A DNA stretch of 64,000 nt from assembly GCA_000499405.2 (NCBI GenBank), contig HG738137.1, forward strand, positions 3,844,001 through 3,908,000. Reading direction: 5' to 3'. This DNA comes from Onchocerca volvulus (taxonomy: Eukaryota > Nematoda > Chromadorea > Rhabditida > Onchocercidae). Made by a program: the position numbers and the translations under genes. The notes under the pieces are model-generated. The model did not search any database. It was not told the DNA's origin and saw only the letters and a program-made list of their open reading frames with translations. Positions 51,413-62,745 of the stretch are shown here, piece after piece. The stretch's first letter is position 1; each line of letters opens with the position of its first letter.

Positions 51413-52222
51413 ATTGCACATTTTGTGCGTGTGAAAATAGTTGATAGCATAAGAAATGCCTTACATGACGTGCAAAGTGCGTGAAATTATTGATGAATGC
51501 TGGTGACATCGATGTCATTTCCCTCACAGTGAAATAATAATGAATGATGCTAGTTTTGGCTGATCCAAATCAATTCCTTCACATATTTCACTTCAATCTA
51601 TATCCAGAAATGTCTAAGCAATGAATAATGAGGATTTCTCTATCTCTCCGAACTAACATCCTATCTCATGTAATTTTGAGTTACTAACCTGTATTATGAT
51701 TGCATTGCCTTATCTTCATTCAGTTGTTTATGTTTTATTACCTTTCTGTGATATCTCGCTATTTAATTGTTTTGATTTCAATCAGAACTATTTTATTTTT
51801 TGCTAGGCCTATTGTTTCAGATAAAAGAAGAGAGATCTTCCTTTCTCATTTTACTCTCCAACATTCCATATTGGCTTTTGTCTCAAACTCAAACTTTTCT
51901 TCGTCAAATTGAGTTTATCACTATTAACAGATTTTAAAACGAAAGTCACTTCTTAGCAATACGATGACTTTATTTTAGTATTATAAGAGATAGAAATCTC
52001 GTGTATGATTATAATATCGGCTTTTTAAAGTAATAGTTAGTTATGGTTGTCACAGAAAATTTGTTTTTTAGTGAATTGTTTAAAGATTCTCATCAAATTT
52101 TTTCTCATTTTGTTGTGGTAATTGATTCATATTGCAGTGAGTTGTCACATTCATTGCATCGTTTCCAGTGGAATGATAATTTTATATTTACAATGATTCA
52201 ATTAATTTAAGGAAAACAATCC

Positions 52223-54288
52223 ATGGCTGGGCGAACAACAATGCGCTCTGGAAATACAGGCGGTCCAAACAAAACTTGCCAGTTTAAATTGGTCTTGTTG
52301 GGTGAAAGTGCAGTTGGTAAGTATTTTCGCATCCCATCTTATATTTCTGTAAAATTAGCAGTTAAGGTCTTTTTCTGCTTCATTATTGGCGTAATATTGT
52401 AATATCTAGTATAATACTGATAATTTGATTATTTTTCAGATAAGAAGTATCAAATTTTCAGGGAAATCGTCATTGGTTTTAAGATTTGTAAAAGGACAAT
52501 TTCATGAATACCAGGAATCGACGATTGGCGCAGCATTTCTCACTCAAACTGTTTGTTTGGATGATACTACGGTGAAATTTGAAATATGGGATACTGCAGG
52601 ACAGGAAAGGTATCTAATTTAGAATGCACTTATCAAAAAATGTGATAGCGATTCGGTTATCTTTTGCCAGTATTTTTTTAGATGGCAACTTGGAAGCCTG
52701 AATCAATTTTAACATCAGTGCCGAATCATTCCTAACTTGTTGGAATATTTGACTTAACAAGTATCATGTAAAATGACGATTAAATTGATAGTAGTGACTG
52801 TTGCAATTGTAGTACCATATTTTTTGTTTTACTGATAAGTATTGGTGATTTCTTTTTTTTTGCAGATATCATTCATTAGCACCGATGTACTACCGCGGAG
52901 CACAAGCGGCAATAGTTGTTTATGATATTACAAACCAGGTTCTTCTTTAACACTACATAAAAATGCTAATTTTTTATCCTACTAGGGTAAACAGCTTGCT
53001 GTTCCTTCATTTGTGAAAGGATATTGTAATAGCAGCTGCATGTTAATCATATATAAATATGGTCAGTTTTAATACTAATCATATTAATGTTTAGCTTCAC
53101 AGAAATAATAACATTTACTTAAATGCTTTTCCTGCTGTATTCATTTTTGAATTTAATGGTAATATGACAATTAAAGCTGAGGATGTGCGTAAATCCTTTT
53201 GCACATCATCAACATATGGAATGAAACATGAAATGCATGAGAGATGCTTATCTGTGGACATTGTCATTGTGGACATTGTGGATGTTGTCATTAGAATACG
53301 ACCAAAAATTTTATGTTGAGCTGAAGAAGGCAATAAAGAGTTATTTTTGACAAAGATAACTTTCTTGCATTTCATGCTAAAAAAATGAGCATTTGTTAAC
53401 AGTTTCTGCACTATAAAAAATATAATGCAATGCTCATATATAAAAGTTATATTTATATATGAAAGTTATTTATAGTTATATATATATGAAAGTTAAAGTT
53501 TCGACGGTGCTGCAGTGCAAATTTATCCAGCAACTTACAGGAATCATTCACGAAGGCAAAAAATTGGGTAAAAGAATTGCAACGGCAAGCCAGTCCGAAT
53601 ATTGTAATTGCTTTATCTGGGAATAAAGCTGATCTTGCAAACAAACGAGTCGTTGAATATGAGGTTATTTGCGATTTCCATGCTTGCGTTCATATTTTTC
53701 TCTTATTGCATAGTTGGTGTGATTTCATCATGGAAGTTCCTTTTTTAGATTTGTTTGGTTCACTTCTCGAAAAGCTTTTGATTAAATTTTTCATCCAAAA
53801 TACTTGTTGATGTTTAGTTTAAACAGCTATTTGTATTATATTATTAGTCATGGAAAATGAAAAAAATCTTGGAGTTGTAATGCACATTAATTTTCCATAA
53901 ATTTTTATTATCGTTGTTAATGCATAGCATTTGTAAATATAATTTCAGGAAGCTCTGGCTTATGCAGAAGATAATGCGTTATTATTCATGGAAACGTCAG
54001 CAAAAACGGCAATGAATGTAAATGACATCTTCCTTGTAATTGGTTAGTTCTACAGTTGATTGTTTAGGACGACTGATTTTATTTTTAAATCTGATACTTT
54101 TATGGTTCTAAAAACGAACCTTTTATGGTTTAATTTTTGATTAAATTAGAAAAAAGTAAATTGCAGCTAAGAAACTACCAAAGGGTGATGGAAGTGGTGG
54201 TGGTCCATCAGGACGTGGTCATGAAGGAATAGACATTGGCCAAGACGGTCAAGGTCAAAATGTAAGCTCTGGTTTATGCTGTAAATAA
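52223..54288 (+). CDS. rab-5: Small GTPase RAB-5
   Basis: Six exons: 52223-52316, 52462-52609, 52866-52938, 53541-53663, 53949-54042 and 54167-54288; 217 residues (C. elegans RAB-5 is about the same). G motifs in order: P-loop GESAVGKS (split by intron 1), switch [12 protein letters not shown], switch [26 protein letters not shown] and [13 protein letters not shown] and [16 protein letters not shown] mark it as Rab5 and not another Rab. The hypervariable tail is Gly-rich and ends GLCCK, a double-Cys geranylgeranylation site. RAB-5 controls early endosome fusion and endocytic sorting. The final codons contain AAT|GTAAGC, a possible internal donor that could remove the prenylation site. Confidence 0.97.
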
Positions 54289-55608
54289 TGCAGCCAGAGT
54301 ACTAAAGATAACAACAACGAAAATGCATTTTGTTCGATTCTTCGCGAAGAGTGAGCAGCATTTGCTGGCCTCAACATCAGCCTATTATTATTATTGATAA
54401 AAAAATCTGATACAATTTGGAAATTCCATATTCTTTTCAATTATATTTTTCAGAGCAGTCCGAGAAGGCATTATTTCATTATTGGTGCTCTGAATTTTCA
54501 AGTTATTTACATAATATTGCAACTTCGAAAAGCTATAACCTTCCTTCTAGTTTTCTTTATCCTATCCATCCGTTCGTAATGACTGTTTTCCAAGGGCAAA
54601 AATTTTACAGCTGTTATTTTTTGTTCGGATAAGTCTCAATGAAGGTTATGTCCATAGCTTGGCATGCTCTCAGTTTCGTATAAAATATTTCTGTATGTTT
54701 TATTTTCTTGTTTTTCTAGTAAAATTCGTAATTGTTAGTGAAAAACATCTTTTGTAATATCAAACACTTATTATCATAGAGCTCGTAAAAATGATAAAAT
54801 GTTTCTAAATTGTGTAAATTAATCATTAGTAATATTTTTGAAGCTGACAAGTTTGCTAAACTTAACAGGTTTTATTTCATTTAACTCAAATTATTTTTGA
54901 ATATTTTCATTTTTTTTTTTTTTTTTTCATTTCAGCCGTCACGCTGGAATATTCCAGTGAATATTTTTCAGTGAGCACTATTATTACAAGTCTAATGAGG
55001 TTTAGGTAATTTTTGAAAAGTTCAGAAAATTACACTCTTTGGATTTCTACTTTTTTATTTACTTTTGATTTAATTGCAATCTTTTTATCTAAGAAGCTAC
55101 GCTTCGACAATAATATTTTTCGTACATGGTATGAGAAGTGAAAATTAATAAAAAGATTTCTTAACATAAGAAATACGCATACTTCTGAATTTTGCTTTGA
55201 CTTGTTTATTCCAACTGGTGTTGTGATCATCATTTTATGAAATATTATATATTCTGAACTCAGATAAAAAGTGCTCTGATCTTAGTCTGTTTTTTTATCA
55301 ATTCTGGTTATTATAATCTGTTATTGCTTTTTTTGTTTTACGTATATCTTTCATTAAATTAATAATATAGTTACCTTGAGATGCACAGAAAAGCATTTCA
55401 GAAAAAAAGTTTAGTATAAAGATAGAAAATTTAAAACTAATCTTTTGACGGATTTTAAAAATTATGGAACTCGTTATTACTAATTCTTTCAGAAGTAAGA
55501 AATTATTTACTTTGTTATTAAAATACTGAAGTTAGAAATAGTGGCTTTGGTTTATATAAATCTTTGTTAGGATTTTTCTTTTGTTTCAGTGACATTTGAT
55601 TTTATGTA
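54289..55608. other. Gap between RAB-5 and the E2-like gene
   Basis: 1.3 kb. It holds the RAB-5 3' untranslated region and a strong acceptor (poly-T then CATTTCAG) ending at 54935, which could start an alternative last exon of RAB-5. An acceptor TTGTTTCAG ends at 55589, 20 nt before the next ATG, and may take a spliced leader. Confidence 0.5.
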
Positions 55609-57185
55609 ATGTTTACGAGAGCATCTAGTGAGGAACGTCTTAGAATAGCTGTTCGGAATGCAGAGCGCGTATACATTTTAAAGGAAGAACGCCCTCCATT
55701 CGAAGCAGCGGTTAGATTCTCTATATCTTTCATTATTCGTGCAATTTAGAAATGATAGTTTAAAATGATTTCCTTATTTTCTGCTATTCATTTCAAATTG
55801 CTCTTTCGATTTTCTAACTTTTTAATTTCCATTTTGTTTTGGTACGTTTAAGAAAACTATATTATTTTCATCACTTGCCAGCAAATCTGACGATTCTATT
55901 AGGCTTAACGAAAGGATTGAATATTGTAATATGCCACCGTATCGCTAGGATTATATCACTGTAGGAAATTGTTTACCCATTAGATGTATAGAATTTTGTA
56001 TGTTTGTTGGTAATCTCATTGCAAGAAATATTTTGGAGAACGTTATCATTTGTTCGCCATTTCTGCTTAATTTATTACTGACTACTTTGTGTTGTATAAG
56101 AAAATTTATGAAAAACTGCAGTATTCTTATTTGTAAAAATATAATAATTCCTTAGAAAAATTACCAAAACGATTTTGATTCAATGTTTGAGGATAGCTTC
56201 GAATGGAAACAAGGCTCTTGGGATCCACGTACAGTTGGTTTGTCAGTCGATTCCACGATAACAACTACTCAAAGTGTTCTAAGGCTAACCAAGGAAGTAT
56301 ATAAATTTATATCTTGATCTTTATAACTTTATTATAAGAAGAACATTCTATACAGTCATTACTTTGCATTTCTATTTTATGCTTTTATAGATGAAAGAAC
56401 TTAAAAGAAATCCAGTGAAACATTGTCGAGCTGCACCTAGAGCCGATAATATTTTCGAATGGACTGCAGTTATTAACGGGCCCAAAAATACTGTTTATGA
56501 AGGTGGTACTTTTTTCGTACAGATGTTTGTACCGCCAACATATCCTTTTAATTCACCTAAGGTATTTTTTTATATGTGATATTCAGAACAAATGATTTTT
56601 ATAAAGCAATTTTTCCGATTTTTTTTTTTTTTGTAAATGAAATAGCATTATAATAAGAATTTCTTGTATTTTGCAGGTGCAGTTCTTAACAAGGATATAT
56701 CACTGCAATATTAATCGTCACGGTGTTATTAACATCGATATTTTACGTGATCGGTGGAGCTCCTCGATGACAATTGCAAGAATTTTACAAGAAATAATTG
56801 CTCTTCTATATGACTGCAAACCCGGTAGTTCCTATTTTTTTCGAATTTCTAATTTCTTTTCGAGTATTGCCATCTTAAATATTCGTCACTGATGCTTTCT
56901 TTCATGTATAGAATGCAACATTTTCTTCGTCTTCAAATTCGGCACATTGTTTTTTACAGGATGAGTAAACAGTTCTCATATCATTGTCAATTTTCTTAAT
57001 ATTTGTTTCATACATTGCAGGTGCTTTTCATATTAATTTCAACTTTGAGCAACCCAATATCCTCATAATCATAAAATAATGTTTTAGAAAATGCCTTGCT
57101 TGAAAATGTTGCGGAACAATATGTAAATAATCGGAAGGAATTTGATGCAACAGCCCGAGTTTGGACATTACGGTTTGCTCAGTGA
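55609..57185 (+). CDS. UBE2E-like ubiquitin-conjugating enzyme homologue lacking the catalytic Cys
   Basis: Five exons: 55609-55710, 56156-56296, 56391-56561, 56677-56824 and 57088-57185; 219 residues. Residues 1-81 are an N-terminal extension with a Ser/Thr-rich end, as in UBE2E proteins. The UBC fold follows: MKELKRNPVKHC, NIFEWTAVINGP, VYEGGTFFVQMF, YPFNSPK, then RIYHCNIN, the HCN form of the HPN motif that is normal in UBE2E. Where UBE2E has GVICLDIL, this protein has GVINIDIL: the catalytic Cys is Asn157 (AAC, 56731-56733). The C-terminal helices (DCKPENALLENVAEQY, ARVWTLRFAQ) are intact and ungapped. Splice phases and frame are intact, so it is not an obvious pseudogene. Inference: a non-catalytic E2 variant that may bind E3s or ubiquitin without charging. 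Confidence 0.88.
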
Positions 57186-58036
57186 TCTCTGATTTGATTG
57201 TAGTTAAAAATTGTCTATAATTTTCTATTTTAAAAAAATTTCAGATCGAATTAGTGAAATCCTTTGCTTTGTCTTTTATTGAATTGATGATTAACAAATA
57301 AACATAGAGATATTTTATTTTTTCACTTGCTTTTCTTTTGTTTCTTAATTTTGATAGGAAGTTACACAAATGCCAGTATAAGGTAAATTCTAGCCAGTAG
57401 TAAATTTTTCTGTAGATTTGTTTTTTGAATTACACATGTTGAAATATTCATGGTCTCACATTCTGAGCGTGCCTGCTTTCAGAACGTTTCTTCTGTAGAG
57501 TTCTTTGATGAATTAATATGAATACTTGTATAAGATATCTTTGTTAGTCATTTTTATTTGTATACTAGGAAATAATCTCTTGTTCATCATGTTTAGCATT
57601 AATTAATCGTAATAAATTTGCTTTGTAGTTTGTCTTGCAGGATATGACTGCTTTTGTTATCTTTCCATGCATTATATTTTTAATATGCTAGTGAATGAAA
57701 TGATTTCTCCATATTTTCAGAAAGATACGAACGATGTATCGTTTTCATATGAAAAATATGGGATACACTATATAATCAAGATCTTGGTTCTCACTTGATT
57801 CTAGTACAGTTTTGCAATTCAACTTTGCCAAGGCCAAGTAGGAGAAAAAGGGATCGTAATTTTTTATTAGGTGCAGATCAGTACCAATCCTGATGGTTCT
57901 TCAGTTATTAGTGTGCTTCGGTCTCTAAATGTACATTCATTTTGTTTTTAATATTGGGGATTTCAGATATTTATATAAACCTTTTTGGTGAACGATCACT
58001 TTGTTACATCCAACAAAATTGTGGAACGGAAAGCGA
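57186..58036. other. Gap between the E2-like and NMNAT genes
   Basis: 0.85 kb, AT-rich, no gene. A TTTCAG at 57961-57966, 70 nt upstream of the NMNAT ATG, may be a spliced-leader or leader-exon acceptor. Confidence 0.5.
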
Positions 58037-59227
58037 ATGAACGGTCTGGAAGGAGCACGAGTAGCTCTGTTGGCATGTGGGTGCTACAATCCGCCAACAA
58101 TTATGCATCTTAGAATGTTTGAAAGTGCTCGTGATTTTTTGGAAGTTCGCTACGGATGCGAAGTAGTTGAAGGGATTCTAAGTCCCGTTGCTGATTATTT
58201 TGGCAAACCTGACTTATTGTCTGCAACACACAGGCAAATATTTTTCCAGCTTTTGTTAATTACCAGATTGCTTAAAAAAAATTTGCAATTTCTCGTTTAT
58301 TCAGAGAAGTCAGAAATTGTCTGTTGTGGGATTATCACATTTCTATTGTGGTGATGCCTAATAAGGTTCAAGAACGTAGTTGTTTTGAAGAAATTGATGG
58401 AATGATCTTGTTTCTTTACAGAAGGGACTCTTTTTTTATCTGTCAATAGCAAATAGCAAAGAATCTTGCTTGAAGTTATCAATAATTTCTTTTTTTTTTT
58501 TAATTTCAAGATATTTCAGGTATAAAATGTCAGAATTAGCAGTGAAAAGTTCTACATGGATTCGAGCTGACAAATGGGAGTGCACTCAACAACAGTGGAC
58601 CAGAACACTTTTGGTTTTGGTACACTTCAAAAAGATGTTAGATCGGAAATATAATGACACACGGTTGCGTTTGATGTTGTTATGTGGTGGTGATGTTGTG
58701 GATTCATTCAAGCGAATGACGTCATCAGGGGATTATCTGTGGGATCCCTCTGATATTGCCGCAATTTTACGAGACTTCGGTAAGCTGAAAATTAAAATTG
58801 AGAAGAGTAAATTTTGCTGTAATATGTTTATGATAACGTCCGAAAATTTTTGCTGTCCACTATTTTAAGGAAATTTTATATATATCTATTGTTCTGCAGA
58901 TGATTTACTTTTTCCAATTAATATTTTTGAAATTCTGCTTTTAATATCGGAGTAAGATAATGTATTGCAGGTTTGGTAATATTGGCGAGACAAAATTCAG
59001 AACCAATGAAAACTTTAAATCAGCTTGGTTATAATGGCCAGTCACTAGCCAACGTATTTGTTTTTGAAGATACTGCATTACCTAATGATATCAGCTCTAC
59101 ACGTTTACGAGCTGCGATTCGACGTGGTGAATCGATTAAATATTGTACGGTGGATTCAGTGGTAGATTACATTAGAAAGTACCAACTTTATCGTATCAAG
59201 AATAATCAAGCCACAAACTGTTCTTAG
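58037..59227 (+). CDS. Nicotinamide mononucleotide adenylyltransferase (NMNAT)
   Basis: Three exons: 58037-58233, 58520-58779 and 58971-59227; 237 residues. It joins NMN and ATP to NAD, the last step of NAD synthesis. The nucleotidyltransferase signature is near the start (CGCYNPPTIMHLRMFE, matching GSFNPxTNMHLR of animal NMNATs). SPVADYF, the SELAVKSSTWIRADKWE region, LLCGGDVVDSF and the C-terminal ISSTRLRAAIRRGES motif are all present. The first intron (58234-58519) starts with GC, not GT: the exon ends AG|GCAAAT and resumes G TAT AAA ATG, and no GT donor restores the conserved alignment. The start MNGLEG was chosen as the first ATG; the frame is open upstream without another ATG. No clear Golgi- or mitochondria-targeting insert is seen, so nuclear or cytosolic location is likely. 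Confidence 0.95.
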
Positions 59228-60802
59228 TAAGTTGTATTTAGAATTGTCTTTGTGCATCGTGTCTTTTTATTCTGCTGTCTTGTATAGATATTTTTAGAGC
59301 GCATAGAGAGATTGAACATAAGTCAGAAAAATCTTTTAGAAATGTTTCAATTAATCCGACTTTCGAATATATTTTTTGCTATTAACGGAATTATCAATGC
59401 AAAACATTTGATATTCTCATAATAAGATCTGCGCATTATTATTCATTCATTCAGTATTATTTTAGGAAAACTGTTAATGAGACAGTTTTCCTGTTTTATG
59501 TTTTTATTAACGTCATCAGTCTTTGACTCCAATATGTAATCTCTCTTATTCTTGTCAGGTTGTTTAGTCTGACCAAATCTCATGTCTTTCAGTTCTATTT
59601 TATTGGGATTTTTTATCTTTTTGAAGCACTAACTGCTATTTTCGATATAAAGTGCTTTTTTCAATCAAAAGAATTCTACCATTTTCAGTAAATACGGATG
59701 AATATGGGTTTTATCTTAAACCTCCTCGCTTCGCATATATGATACTACTTATTAGAATCGTTTAGGAAATTCCATAGCAGCATGCATTATTTTAATATTG
59801 TCTTTATTTAATGGCTAATTCACGCCATCAAGTGGATTGACGACTTTTTTCAGGAATTTTTTAAATTTGATAATTTCTATATTGATATGTTTTGTAATTA
59901 AAAAGGAAATGCAGACAAATTTTTTAAAAATTTTTCTTTTTATTGTACCTGTTTCTCAGAAAATACGGGTTTTTGTTTTTTTCAATCCATTCAAAAAGTT
60001 TTTACTGTTTCACTTTTATACAGTGCTCACTACTTAATTTTTCGCAAGCATTTTAAAAATGCGCTAATACATTTTTTCTAATTTTCATGAACAGTTGTTT
60101 TGAATGAAATTTTTCAAGCACTGTCTAATTTCATTTCAGTTTTCTTAATTGAAATCAGAGCGGTAAAGATTGTTTTTAAGAAATTGGAGATTGTTTTTAT
60201 GCCCATATTATTGATAGTTTTTAACTAAATGCCCTCGATGTATTGTAATTATTTTTTAACTACAATAAATAAATTTTTTATATCGTTTGGAATATATTGA
60301 TTATTTCAGCTTTCTTTTTGCTATCCTATTTCCTCCTTTTCAGATTCAGCTATCCTTTTCGTTGTTGGTAGGTACACTTGCTAAAATATTTATGAGATTC
60401 ATTTTTAATGACTTCAGCGGAAGCTGTTTTCATTGTAGTGGCAGATTGGCATATCATTTGCACCAGAACAAATGATAACTTTCTGATTCATTTCAGTCTC
60501 TGTCGTTAAAATCTGTAGTCTTGGAGGTAATTATCAGTTTTATGATGAATCAGAAATGCTGACTTTCTCCTTTGGAATAAAATTTCTCGCGTAAATATAT
60601 TGAATGTCATCCAAACTGGCATCACCATTGACAACAGATGTTTATCAGTGCCCAGCATTTTCAAACGGTTAACGCCGAGCAGGTATTGACTGTTTGAAAA
60701 GTAGTTACTAAGCATTTTTCAGATTTGCAAATTTGGTCGATACAGAGTGATTAAATATTACAAGGAATAAAAAAATTTGTGTGAAATTCAGCAATTAGTT
60801 TA
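59228..60802. other. Gap between NMNAT and prefoldin 3
   Basis: 1.6 kb, AT-rich, no supported gene. Short open frames (59837-60037, 60287-60475) are hydrophobic by base composition only. Confidence 0.5.
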
Positions 60803-62745
60803 ATGAAGGAAGAAGAAGAATTCGTTTCAGACCTTATAGAACAAGGTGTCCCCACAGCTGAAGTGATGGTTAGTAATCAATGGAGGCTGTAAATATCCTA
60901 TTTTGAAGTGCAGTGAAATAAAAAATTCAATTTTGTGAATATATGTTATAAGACATTAAATAATTTGCCTTTCATATAATGTATTACTAAACTTTAAGAT
61001 AACTACGTTTGCACAATTATTTCAAGATGTGGGATGATTTTAAATTTCTGTTTTTTGTGTGAAGTTATAGTACCTAATTAAACGGAAAATAACAACAGAA
61101 ATGTTATGGTATAATTTTAAATGGAGAAGCGATAATGAGGGGGGAAATATTTTTGAAGATCTGCTTAAAAATGGAATAATTGCATACTATGTTCAGCCAT
61201 TGTGTCTTCAAATTATTTTGTATTTCCAGGAAGATGTTGAAGATTATTTGAAGAAAGAAGGTAATATCAGCATAGAGGAAGGCATCAGACGTTTAGAAGC
61301 AATTTACAGGAAGTACAAGCAGGTTGAACAGCAGCTAACTGAGCAAAAATTACGGTAGTTTACTGTTTTATGTGGATATTCGATAAACAAGTGATTGTGT
61401 TTTTTCTGTAAGGATCTGTAGTCTACTCTGAATGTAAATCTTTAGCTTGACTAGAGTTTTAGGAAGAAGAAAGATTTCTGTGGCGATATAAAGAGACTGT
61501 AAATATCACACGAAATTAATTTCACAGTTTCTAAGATCATCCTGTTATCAAAGATAAGAAGTGGGCCAATAATGATACTATTATCATTTAACTATTATCT
61601 GGAGCAATTGACTTCCGAAATGAGGACTTATCGTTTCCGTTCATCGTCTTTTTTATACTGATTTCTCTGTTTTTAGCAAGATTTACTCAAATTTGCAAAA
61701 TTTGTAGTACTCGTTCCGACCTCTTTTGTTACAGCAGATGTCTTAATTTAAGACTTTAATCTCAAAAACGCAACATTAAGCAAAGATTCATGACATACTG
61801 TAATAGTTTTTGTTCCTTAGCAATGTAAGTAGAGATGTCCATTATGAATTCATTAATTTACTTTTATTAACAATTGCTTTCATTCATGTTTTTACAGATT
61901 AGTTTCAAAGCTTCCGGATTTGAAGAAATCAATCGAAGTTGTTAATCATTTGGAAGAGAAATCAGTATGTTCTATTTTTATTTTATTTCACCCTAATCTG
62001 CTTTTGAGAATGAGCTTTTAAATTAAGGATTTTCTTTTGGTACAATTATCATTAATTTGTTGCTGAAATTTGGTATCGAAATCTTAGGTTTTTACTAAAT
62101 GTCTTATCTACGGAATTTTTCAGAAAAGAAATGAAGCTATGGAATTGACACATTTGCTTAATGATCATGTTTACCAGCGAGTGAAGACAGATTCACTTGA
62201 CAAGGTAGTAGCTTTGCTTCAGTAAGATTATATATCCAATTCCCTGAATTATGTGACTTCACTCTAGAAATTAATTTAGGTGCTTCTATGGCTCGGTTCC
62301 AATGTTATGGTGGAATTCAGTTTGAATGAAGCGCGATGCATACTTGAAGATAATTATAAAAGTGGTAAGTTCTAACTCTCTGTTATTTGACAAATTCGTT
62401 ATCGGACAATAATTATAGTTATTTTATTTCTTTCTATTCTCCTGACCCAAGTAATCTTTTTCTGTTGTTAAATTGTTTTATTAAAATATTAGTACTACTT
62501 TCTGGTCAGGAAGCGATAATTAAATTTTTGACTTGTACTTTTATCTTGCATAAAATATAGCGTAGGTTATTTTTTCTCAGATCAATGCATATTTTAACCA
62601 GTTCCATCAAATTCTTCTTTTAGCAGAGGATGGAGTGACGAAATACGAAAAAGAGTTAGCATTCCTTAAGGATCAGATAACGACTACGGAAGTCAACATG
62701 GCTCATGTTTACAATTATGGTATTCGACAAAAAGCAGGACGATGA
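60803..62745 (+). CDS. pfd-3: Prefoldin subunit 3 (VBP1)
   Basis: Six exons: 60803-60868, 61230-61354, 61898-61964, 62124-62204, 62280-62364 and 62624-62745; 181 residues (human VBP1 197). It is an alpha-type subunit of the hexameric prefoldin chaperone, which hands nascent actin and tubulin to the CCT chaperonin. The N-terminal helix has GVPTAEVMEDVEDYLKKEG, the coiled coil includes RLEAIYRKYKQVEQQL, the beta-hairpin region has VLLWLGSNVMVEFSLNEA, and the C-terminal helix has ITTTEVNMAHVYNYGIR, which is strongly diagnostic of PFDN3. The gene ends with the basic RQKAGR. An AATAAA follows at 62843-62848. It is the last gene of the + strand run starting with RAB-5. Confidence 0.96.

Larger units (their letters stand above)
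48671..52222. other. Region upstream of RAB-5
   Basis: 3.5 kb without a supported coding gene. It contains the hairpin at 50274-50342, a less AT-rich stretch at 50,930-51,150 with CACGT-like repeats that could be the RAB-5 promoter or a non-coding first exon, and a small tandem duplication at 51356-51412. Confidence 0.45.

Noticed and set aside
56701..56760. HCN in place of HPN in the E2-like protein as a sign of decay
   Set aside because: HCN is the normal form in UBE2E enzymes. Only the later Cys-to-Asn change is unusual.
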